A program made the translations under genes and the position numbers. From NCBI RefSeq assembly GCF_932526225.1, contig NC_064034.1, positions 19,590,927 through 19,654,926 of the forward strand: a DNA stretch of 64,000 nucleotides, given 5' to 3'. This document shows, piece by piece, positions 1-11,700 of this stretch (its first letter is position 1; the number at the start of each line of letters is the position of its first letter). The stretch is from Nematostella vectensis. Lineage: Eukaryota; Cnidaria; Anthozoa; Actiniaria; Edwardsiidae. Under the pieces are notes generated by a model that saw nothing but the letters and a program-made list of their open reading frames with translations, did no database searches and was not told the DNA's origin.

Positions 1-895
1 TGGACATGGTCCGGCCGAGCGTCAAAATATGTGTAATCAGTACTGAGCGCATTCTGTTGTGTGCAGGTGATCAACTTGGCTGGACATGGTCCGGTCCAGC
101 GTCAAAATATGTGTAATCAGTACTGAGCGGATTCTGTTGTGTGCAGGTGATCAACTCGCTGGACATGGTCCGGCCGAGCGTCAAAATATGTGTAATCAGT
201 ACTGAGCGCATTTTGTTGTGTGCAGGTGATCAACTTGCTGGACATGGTCCGGCCGAGCGTCAAAATATGTGTAATCAGTACTGAGCGCATTTTGTTGTGT
301 GCAGGTGATCAACTTGCTGGACATGGTCCGGTCCAGCGTCAAAATATGTGTAATCAGTACTGAGCGCATTCTGTTGTGTGCAGGTGATCAACTCGCTGGA
401 CATGGTCCGGCCGAGCGTCAAAATATGTGTAATCAGTACTGAGCGCATTTTGTTGTGTGCAGGTGATCAACTTGCTGGACATGGTCCGGCCGAGCGTCAA
501 AATATGTGTAATCAGTACTGAGCGCATTCTGTTGTGTGCAGGTGATCAACTTGGCTGGACATGGTCCGGTCCAGCGTCAAAATATGTGTAATCAGTACTG
601 AGCGGATTCTGTTGTGTGCAGGTGATCAACTCGCTGGACATGGTCCGGCCGAGCGTCAAAATATGTGTAATCAGTACTGAGCGCATTTTGTTGTGTGCAG
701 GTGATCAACTTGCTGGACATGGTCCGGTCCAGCGTCAAAATATGTGTAATCAGTACTGAGCGCATTCTGTTGTGTGCAGGTGATCAACTCGCTGGACATG
801 GTCCGGCCGAGCGTCAAAATATGTGTAATCAGTACTGAGCGCATTCTGTTGTGTGCAGGTGATCAACTTGCTGGACATGGTCCGGTCCAGCGTCA
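1..895 (+). repeat. 79-80-bp minisatellite built on a FANCD2 3' splice junction
   Basis: Eleven head-to-tail units (nine of 79 bp, two of 80 bp) run from the window edge to the real exon at 859. Each unit contains the acceptor context TTGTGTGCAG followed by the first ~37 nt of that exon (GTGATCAACTTGCTGGACAT and onward), then ~42 nt of intron. The last copy continues into the intact exon. Units differ at a few positions (CGGCCGAG versus CGGTCCAG; CATT versus GATT). Reading any upstream copy as exon reaches an in-frame stop within about two units, so only the last acceptor gives a functional product. The array probably continues left of the window. Confidence 0.95.
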
Positions 896-3800
896 GTCGT
901 GACCCCATGGCTGCCGCTCTCTTCTATGACGAGCTGTCACGCATAGTGGCGCAGGACGACGTGGACGCCAAAGTCAAGGTGAATGGGAAGTACTTGAGGA
1001 TGTTGCTGTCTTTGCTGCTGCTGCTGCTGCTGTTGTTGTTGTTGTTGTTGTTGTCTATATTTGTTTGGTTCTCAGTGATTTGCACCCTTCTGGATATTTG
1101 TATCCTTTGTTCTCGCTGCTTCTGCTGCTGCTGTTGTTGTTGTTGATTTGTTGTTTTGTGTTTGCACATTCCTGTATATTGTTATTTTGATGTTGTACGG
1201 TATTTTTGTCGTTATAGCTGCTGCTGCTGCTACTGCTGCTGTTGTTGTTGTTTAGTTGTTGCTTTGTGTTTCCAGCACTGGATCAGTGAGACGGTGGTGT
1301 CAGATTTCCAAGATGACTTCCTTGTTGACCGCGAGGCGCCTTTGCCGAAGTATGTTATTTTAATTTGTGCAGCACTATAATATACACCTTATAGTTTGTC
1401 ATTTGTATATACACATTACAAGACAAGCGTGGTTACACTTGAGCGTGCCTACCATGGAAACCAGAGGTTCTCATTCTACTTCAAACTAACAGGGGGTGGG
1501 TAAAACCCCAGGGCTTGAGAGATGGTAGAGAGCGCCTGTTTATTTATACAACAGATACCTTTTCTTTGTCACCGAATGTGCTCTTTTGTACTATAGTATC
1601 ATAGACACTAATGTCTAGGCATTTCAGTGCAAGTCAATGTTCAATGCGTTTCGTAAATGATAGAATAAAATAAAGTTTTAACGTTTAGACATCAAAGCAT
1701 CAAGTTTCACACATTTTTGTCAAATATAAGCCTGAAAATGGCCACCAGTGGGGTGGAGTGTTATTTGAGTACCGCACCAACTATTATTAATGTTATGATG
1801 TTAATTTTACACCCAGTATTTATGGGCTTGTAGCAACATTACGAGTGTTAGTAGAATAACATTCTACTTCACTAAAAGAGAAAAAGAGGTGTTATTTTAA
1901 CACCTACTGAAGGGATTGTTAAATAATATGATGTTGCTTGTATTGTCACAGGGACTCGCTGCCGATCTAAGGATTGTTAGATTATATGATGTTGCTTGTA
2001 TTGTCACAGGAACTCGTTGCCAATAGACTTTCTGTACGGTTTAATAATCTAGGTGTTGTAAGATAATATGACATTGTTTGTATTCTCACAGGGACTCGTT
2101 GCCTATAGACTTTCTGTATGGTCTGGACGAGGTGGAAGAGGGCAGTATTGCCGTCAACATTCTCCCGCTTCTACTCGCTAGCAACTCCAAACAAGCTCAA
2201 ACCGACACGTAAGGGACATAGTTTTATAGAAATAAAAATGATTGAATATGAATAAACATAAGGTATGAATCACTCAAGGTTGAAAAAGTATGCTGTGCAC
2301 CTCTGTAAAACAGAGTAGTTGCGCTGACGTTTCGAGTATTCGTCCACACGAATATTCGGCCCACACAATGGGCCACCTGTGGTAAGAAGCCACATACACT
2401 GACGCGCTAACACACTGGGCATCCTGTGGTAAGAAGCCACATACTCTGACGCGCTAACACACTGGGCATCCTGTGGTAAGAAGCCACATACTCTGACGCG
2501 CTAACACACTCGGCATCCTGTGGTAAGAAGCCACATACACTGACGCGCTAACACACTGGGCATCCTGTGGTACGAAGCCACATACACTGACGCGCTAACA
2601 CACTGGGCATCCTGTGGTAAGAAAGCACATACACTGACGCGCTAACACAATGGGCCACCTGTGGTACGAAGCCACATACACTGACGCGCTAACACACTGG
2701 TCATCCTGTGGTAAGAAAGCACATACACTGACGCGCTAACACAATGGGCCACCTGTGGTACGAAGCCACATACACTGACGCGCTAACACACAGGGCATCC
2801 TGTCATTCCACAATATGCTTTTGTCTTGCCAGCAGGGCCCTTTCATCACTGGACTGCCTCGCGCCACACTTTCGACTACTCCGTACCTGTGAACAGAGCC
2901 AACACAAGGGAGATCTAGAGGGAATCGACGCTTTGCTAGGTATTTAGGGGGACCTTTAATTGGAATGACGCGTTGTAAGGAATGATACCAGATACATTGA
3001 TTGTACCAGCTTCATAGGGTGAAGGGTTTTTAGAGTATTATCAGGCCTTTTCTCTTCCATGCGCTCCATGTACAATATGACGACACTTTCTTAGAGTAAA
3101 AGACTTAAAAGAGTTACATTAGGGAGCTTCTTCCCGAAACAGAGCTTGGAAATTAAACATTGGGTATAGTACTCCCTTTAGTAAAGGTCTTTGTAATCAA
3201 GTTCGCAATTTTGGGTACAATTGAATGAAGACATCTACAGCATCCCATGGTACATGCGTTTTCAGGCTGTCTGCAAGGTAGGGCAGAATATGTTCATGTC
3301 AAACTGGGTTGCGTAGCATCACTAAGTCCCCCCAGGGGATTGGAAAGCATGTTGACTCAGACCTCTCTAATGCGCATGCGTTTTCAGGCTGTCCGCTGGT
3401 CAGCTACAAGGCAGACATGATGGAACAGATGGAGACATTGACGCAGCAAGACCGTGACGTCATCTGTAGCGCTCTCTTCTACACGGTGAACTGGTTTAGA
3501 GAGGTACTTGAAGCGGCATTGAGTAGGAGTACATGAGTGGACAGAACACAAGCCTTACAGTACACCTATCCATCAAGTTTAACAAAATGGATGGCTTAAT
3601 GGCTAGCAAAATGCCGTTTGTTTCAAACTCCTTTATTTTGTCAAATCTCTGCATTTCACAGAATAATTGTATCATTTATATTATATTTTGTTATTTAGCT
3701 AATTTATCTTCTAATGCTGGCCCCAGCATGACATGACGGAAAAACCTGGAAAACGCGCAATTCCAGATAGAGAGTAGACACAATTTCTTACAATGGCTAT

Positions 3801-5690
3801 AGGTTCCTTGTATTATAGACTGATTTTCAAAACACAAAAAACGTGAGGCCGAAGTGCACATAACCAGATTTTGGCTTTTTAAGATAATTTTTCCTTGATC
3901 ATCATTGCCCTGTGTATCGGTTCAGGGACGAAAAGCTTATATTTCAATGACACTTTAAAAAAAGTCGCATAAATTAAAAAAAAGTCGCACTTGATATTTT
4001 GTTTGCTAAAAGTTGCTAAGTACTCAGAGAAATTCTCCGCCTTATTCGATGTGAAATGGGCTTATTTGAAGCGTCACGTCATGTTTTTCCGTCATGTCCC
4101 CCAGCATTAGACTTGTCCTCCGTTGCACCTTCCCTTTCAGTTAAATTCTCTGTTTTGTATGTTTTTGTATTGTATTGCATTTGAATTTATTGTAGTAACT
4201 ATTGTCGTTGACCCAATAAAATTGAAAAAAAAAAGAATAATCACTTGGGTTATTCGGATAATGCATCGTAAATTTAAAATGGCTGCATGTTTCTCGATCT
4301 TCTCAGGTGGTCAACGCGTTCTCGACCCAGAGTGACCCTGAGATGCGTGGCAAGACGTTATCAAGGCTGAACGACATAACCTGCCTACAGAAGCAGATCG
4401 AGAGGGCACTACTAGGTACGATAGCTATTTATTGGTTCAGTTTGAAATAACATTCAAGGTAGGCAAGATAGCCGTGGTACTCTTGTTTATTTCATTCAGT
4501 ATGGTTGAGATACATTGCCATCTGTATCTCAGATGAAGAGTTACCAGTTGTCTTTTCGGCTGCAGTTTGTCTCGCTAAAAAGTTGTTGCAGGTCGCACGC
4601 GCCCTGTCACACGTGAAGTTTTTCCTGTGACTTGAAACAATTTGTTGCAGAAAGTAGAAGAGCGTTCTACTTTTCGTGCGGGAAATGAAAAACAAGTTGC
4701 AAAGGGGGTGTCACACGCAAAAAATGCGCGTGCGACCTACAACAATTTTTTGCGAGACAGGTCGCAAGAGAAAAAAACTTACGTGTGACAGAGCCTTAAA
4801 CAACGCCCTTGCTTATGTTCGCCAATGATTATGATACAATAAAACCATCAAAATGTCGTTGTAGTACTAAAATACAGTGACATTGACATAAACCAGTTTT
4901 ATTATTTATTTTTTACATAACTCTCAGAATCTTGAAAGATTGCAGTAGCTACATGTTCGCGTTGCGAACCTATTTGTTATGAATTTTTATTTGTTATCGG
5001 CCAGTAATGCTTTGGTGTTACTTCTTTATGCAGCTACGCCTTTTTACGCACCAAGAACAGCCACGTTTGACAGTGAAGTCTCGCCGCCTTCCCCCTCAGC
5101 CGGCCAGGGTGCAGTCACCAAGAGAAAGAAAGGACGGAAAACAAGCAAAAAGTAGGTCCATCCCACATCAATATCTTATTACTGAACACAGAATTTAGTG
5201 CTCATTTTCAACTTTTTCACTTTGACTTTATAGGATTGAGAAAGTCGTCGATATAACAGAGGTAAAACGACTTTTCATTGGTGTTGTTTGTTCAGCCTTA
5301 TTTGATACAATTTTACATATCAGTTTTCTCACTCGTACACCAGATACAGGATCTTGAAAAGGAGAACGACAAAGAGTTGGATGCAACAGCTGTGAGTGTC
5401 TCTGAGAAAACAAAGGACAAGAATTCGTCGGCAATCTCCATATCACAGTACACGCCCTATCTCAGGTATGACCCAACACTTTCATTCCCATCTCTTTTTT
5501 GTCCACAATCATCGCCATTGTCATCTTGACCATTATTGTTATCATCACTCTCGCCATCATCGTCATCATCACCATCTTCATCAGCATCATAACCAGAGCA
5601 GCATCAATGGCTTTAACATCAACAGCATCATCAGAATCCTAATTTTCATCATCATCATCGTCATCCTCCTCCTCCTCCTCCTCCTCCTCC

Positions 5691-5735
<45 letters not shown>

Positions 5736-8700
5736 GCATCGTCATCATCATCATCACCATCATCAGCATCGTCATCACCATCATCAGCATCGTCATCATC
5801 ATCATCATCTATCTCCTTATCACTGTGCATGCCCTATTTCGGGTATAACGTAACAATGTAATCATTGTCAATAAGGGCAGCAGTGTTGTCATCTAGACCA
5901 CTGATTTGAATCATTACTGTCACCACCACTCATCATCATTAATCATTGTTACAGGGAGCTTGACATGTCATCATCATCACCATAGTCATCTATGATCGTT
6001 TATCCTTATTACCTATGACCATTCATCATTGTTCCAGGGAGCTTGACATGGAGGTCTTCAGTATCCTTAAGTGTGGTCTGGTGTCTCGTGCCGTCCTTGA
6101 CTCGAACATGAATACTGAGGTAGCGTAAACAGTCCAATAAAGGACATGAAAGACACAAGGATACCTAATATCAGGACTTTTTCCATTTCTTAGTTCCTCA
6201 GATGTTACCATACCTTTCCAGTTTTCTCCCTCTTTCTATGGACGAAATTTTACACAGAGACCACCATCTCTTAGCTTCAGCGCTAGTGTGTGTTGTAATA
6301 CTGTAAGGCCAATACACGTGTTGTTCGCAGGAGACCACCATTCTTCAGCTACAAGCACCCCATCTCCACTTCCTGTTAGATGATCTGCACCGGAAGTTGA
6401 ACTACTCACTGTCAGGCTCCGCTTCCTCCAGACGATCTTTCCTAAAGGTGAGGGACTATAAATAAAATAAGTCTGTTTAGACTTAAACTCTATTTCTTTA
6501 ATCTTTGAATTATGAATGAATCAATGTTTTTTTATATGCTTCTGAATATTAATTATTTGAGAAGGACCTGCGATAAAAAGGCAGTAACCTGGTTCACTCC
6601 TAAGTTGTAAGGAATGTTTTGAACACCCAACGAATTGCTTGGAATTTGTTTTCTAAAAATTCAGTTGCTTCCTCTTGTTATTATATGTCCAGTTCTCAAG
6701 CGCTTTTGATGTTTTAGACATTATTTCGACCTTTATCCTATCTTTTTTGCATTCTTGTTACGGAGCTCTGCACTCGACGAAGTCTAGCGGGTATGACGAC
6801 TTCAACCGCAGGTCCTTCTTTAAACAATTTGTTGAGTCCATTGCATTTTGTTACAGACTCGTCACGATAAGCAACTGGGATTTTCAAACTTGTCACGCAA
6901 GTCAGCCAAGGAAGTCACGCAACATGTGACAGACCTGCTCCCGGCATTGTGCGAACACCTTGAGGCCACAAGCGCGTACTTCCAGGTAAGATGAGGAGTA
7001 ATGAAATGTCACAAAGCTCAGGTGATGAGGTCACGCAACAAATAACAGTCTGCCCACCTGCGTTATGCGAACACCTTAAAGACACAAGCGCGAACTTCTA
7101 GGTAACGTAAGGGGTGGTGTGATTTCACGAAGGTCAGACGAGTGGTCGCGCAACAGGTAACACACCCTACCCCCTGCGTTATGGAAACACCTGCGACACA
7201 AGCGCGTACTTCTAGGTAATGTAAGGGGTGGTGTGATGTCACGAAGGTCAGATGATGAGGTCACGCAAAACAGACCATGCCCTCTCCTTGTGCGAACACC
7301 TTGACGCTAAATGTTACTAACAATTAGCGTGAACGGTCGAGTAGTAAAGTCTTGTAAGACTTGATGGACCTTGATGGACTCCTCCATCCTTTTCACAGAC
7401 AATTCTCGCGGCTAATGACGATATTCTAGATGTGGGGTGCTGGTTGAGTGATATTCTGGTTGAATGATATTCTAACCCTTTCGCAGACACTTCTCGCGGC
7501 TAATGATGGCGTCCTGGATGGGCCAGGCCGGAACACGGAAGAAGCTTCACTAATGGCCCAGTGCTTCAGCTTGCTGTTCAGCCTGCTCCAGACCTACTTC
7601 TCCTGGTGAGGTCACACCTAGTTTTCGACACTTGTACCACCTGTTCGCTCATGGATGTACGCTTGTGCTAGGTCTGACATGTGTGTACTCCTGTTCTACA
7701 TCATAACACGACATTAATAAGTTTTCTGTCAAACGAGGCTTTCTTACCTCTGGTGTTAGCCTCCCCTGCAGACGTTTTTAGGCAGGTCGCTAAGCCTGCG
7801 GCGAAGGTTAGGAATGTGTAAGCCCTTCAGGCAGCTGTTAGGCGAAATATCTTATAGAGAATCGCAGTAGAGCCCCCACTCCCTCTTGTGCCGTCTAATG
7901 TTGCGATTTTGGTACAGGAGTGGTTTTTCAAGTCCAGCCAACCTTGGCGCCTTGAAGACAGCCGTCGGAGTTCTTGCGTCGAGAACTAAGTTATCAAGTA
8001 CATCACAGCCAGACTTCCGTGAACAAATCAAGTGAGTAGTGTTGTTAAGGTATAGGCCACCTAAAAAGCCCTTCTTCACTACTAATTGGAACCACGGGTG
8101 GCCTAGTGTGATGGTATTTTGGCCTCACCTCTATGTTCCAGGTGTGATTCCTGGCTCTGCCCTGGGTATTTTTGAGAACGCATACCTTGATTCGACTTTG
8201 TGTCAAAAGTGGATACATATATGTTATTTACCAGCTGGGGGGGACCGAATCGTGAAATACCGTGACTGAGGTCTTGAAAATACTGACCATGTTTATTTTT
8301 TTCCTCAATAGATTTTCCAACTTTGTTTACCTTACGGGCTTAGGTTTCGCTTCTGACTTTCGTCGATGTTCGTGAAGATTTTGTGCGCACATGATCATTC
8401 AATAAACTCAATTTTGTATTTCCACACAACGCTTTTAATCCTCCAAAGAAGACATTCCCTAAGTTTTGACCAACAATTTTGTAAAATAATTTTGTTCAAA
8501 TTGATACGTCTTTCTCAACTCGAATTGATCGTAGAAATGTCTTCTTTCGCTTTAAATCCTCCACAAACGATAAAAAACATTCACTAAAGAACTTCTCTTG
8601 AATGTGTATACGTTGGGCTGATTATGCAGGTAAATTCCTATAGTGATTTGTTGTTTCCTTCGTATGAAGAGACGATTTGCTGCCTTTTTATCCCAAATAA

Positions 8701-11700
8701 ACTTTCAGCAAACTTGAAATTGTCGCTCGCGTTGCAAAATTATTATGGCGGGAAATTTTTAAAACACACAGAGTTTAAATTTTACAAATCAACTCACTAT
8801 TTCGAGCTTTGGAGGTGAGCGGTCCGGTATCGCGGGGTCCGGATCGTAGGATACCGGCCCTCACGATAGCCAATCAGAGCGGGCGATTTGATGGATACCG
8901 GACCCCGAAAAAAATTAAAATGGTTATTTCTCGTATTCCAGTTTTCTAAAGACACTAAAACCGGAGGGCCTCGTATGTTAAGGATTCTTCTTCGTCTGTT
9001 TTCATCTATTGGAGCACTTCCTTGAGCATGCACATTAATCTCATTCATAATTCTGTTTTGAAACAGATACCACTTTTATGTTTATAGTTTTGTTTCTATG
9101 TGTGTGTGTGGGCGTGGATGTGAGGGTGTGTGTGTCCTAATGTACTGCACATTGTACCTATTTTTCTGGCACCTGTCCTCGTTAAACCCTTGATTTTTTT
9201 CAGATGCCAGTACCCCTTAGATATTTATTCTGTATCTATTTATTATGTAAAGAATGTAAGTAAGCTTAGGGGTAAATAAAAGGTTGTTGTTGTTGTTGTC
9301 TTTAAGCTGCACTAAACAAATCTAAATGGAAGGGACGCACACACACCATATTGAGGACGGTATAAACCATCCTCAGTGACAGGGCTTTACTAACAGTTCA
9401 CACACGGGAGCACTTGATTTGGAGTCTTTATCTGTTGTGCCTTTTGCACAAGAATAACTGGTGGAAGTTACTTCATAAATCCTTTTTTAGATAATATTTG
9501 TTTCCTTACAACTTCTAATTTGATGTCTAGACAAGCGTTCCACTACTTGGAACAGTTTTCGGGTACAGTTCCAGACATGGCTACCGCCCTGTCCCTTACC
9601 AAACTCCTAGTGGAAGTGAGTGAGCGGGCAGAGGACAAAGACATCAACATGGCAATTGGTACGTAAAGGCTGAATACTCTTACACAGGTATTCCTTGTTT
9701 ACCAGCTCTTGGAGCTACCAACCACTGTCATAGCATTCAACCGGCACAAAACCGTGATGCTGATATATCATACTTACAGTATATGGAGGAAACGAGTGAT
9801 AGATAGTATTGGCACGATAAGATAAAATTGTATCCACAAGCGGCCATTTAGTGTTTTTTTTTATTATATGAAATCCTTATAATTAAAAAGATATTGACAG
9901 GACTAAATATGCGCTGATTTGTTAAAACTTGGTAACACCACATGTGTTGAAAAATATGATATCAACACCGGCGATATAAGATTTGTCATTTTGATATGAC
10001 CTCACACTGTAAGATATACAATACAAACTTTACACTTCACAAACATACTTGATGTTTGACGGATATTTCATGGAACACAGCCGAGTTAACCGGCGGGTTC
10101 CTGAAGCGAGAGTGGATCAAGAGTAATGGTGAGAAGGAGGGTGGCCAGAAGTACAACGAGGCCCTGCAGTACCTCTTACGGTAAGTCCTGGTATGATACA
10201 GCTCATCCATGATGCGCTTCGAGGTATACTGATCTTGGTATGTAATTGCAACCTGTCTACTGCATGGTGACAGTGGATATGATCTTGAGCAGTGATTTGC
10301 TTTATGTGTTGATTATAATATGTTCCTTGATGTTGGGTATATGGTCTATGATGCTGATCATTTGTTCTGATGCTGATCATATGTTCTATGCTGCTGACCA
10401 TATGTTCTGATGCTAATCAGATGTTCCTTAATGTTGATAATGTTGCATGATGCTTATCATGTGTTCTATGATGCCGATCATATGTTCTATGATGCCGATC
10501 ATGTGTTCAATGATGTTGATCTTGTTATCTTTGATGCTGATCATATGTTCTATGCTGCTGACCATATGTTCTGATGTTGATCATATGTTCCTTGATGTTG
10601 ATAATGTTGTATGATGCTTATCATGTGTTCTGTGATGCCGATCATATGATGCCATTTATGTGCTCTATAATGTTGATCTTGTGTTATTTGTTGATGATCA
10701 TATGTTCTATGAGCTGATCATATATTCTGATGCTGACCATATGCTCTATAAATACTGATCGTGTATTCTTGACAGGTTTCACCTGTCATTCTCTGAAGAC
10801 TCCATGGCAACAGTAGAGGAGATCTCAGCAGGTGCCTTGCCTGAGCTGATGGAAGAAGAGAGCACTGGGGCGTCGACTTCTTACCCAACCCTGAACAGGT
10901 TTGGAATATGCATGTACTGTTACCAAGGATACTGTTACCAAGGATACTGTAGATAGAGCAGGAAATTATATGTAATGCCCAGTATGTATCGTCCATCCTG
11001 CCTCCAGATAAGTTATACTGTATTTGATGGTTGATAATATTATTGTTATCTCGTACAGATCCACGATGCCGTCATTCTATCGCGCTATGCTGGAAGAGCT
11101 TAACTCACATCTTAAGCTAACTCAGGCTACACCTATCAAGAGAGCTGACCTTGAACAGGTACTAAAAATTGCAATAAACTTTTCATTCACGTTGTTCCTT
11201 TTTATTCATCTGTGAATAATGATTTGTATTTTATCTCCTTAAGGCTCAAGAGCGACTCATAAAGTTGAATATCGTTGTCAGAGAGTTCCATATTCTCATC
11301 AACATCGTCAAGGTACGCTGTGATCATATGATGTGCGTTTGTACCAAAGGGGGGAGGGGTGGGGTCGCCAAGGTACGTCAGGGTTACATGTGTTTTGTTA
11401 GTACCAGAGGGGGGTAAGGGTTAAGTCACCAATTGTGGTCATGGGAACCGAGAAATTCGGACAGTTTTCTTATGTATTTTCGCTTCAAGTTCAAAAGGTC
11501 AAAACCGTTTTTTAATAGTTATTGTTCGCAATAACAAACATCGAAGCGAACAAAGCAGGAGCTATTGATTATTTTGATCGGGATTTTTTTATAGTGCTTT
11601 GCAGTCCGCATTAGTTACAAGATTTACCAGTACTGAAAATGTAAAGTCTGTTCAAGAGGAGTCTCTTTACGAGTTCATTAAGCGGCGAGAGTCTTCTGTG

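Noticed and set aside
2365-2800. 47-bp repeat as another splice-donor array because of its GTAAGAAG
   Set aside because: No FANCD2 exon sequence precedes the GTAAG in the unit and no neighbouring exon matches, so it is kept as an ordinary minisatellite.
5396-5848. Poly-His/poly-Ile and poly-Asp/poly-Met frames
   Set aside because: Produced by the ATC trinucleotide microsatellite within an intron.
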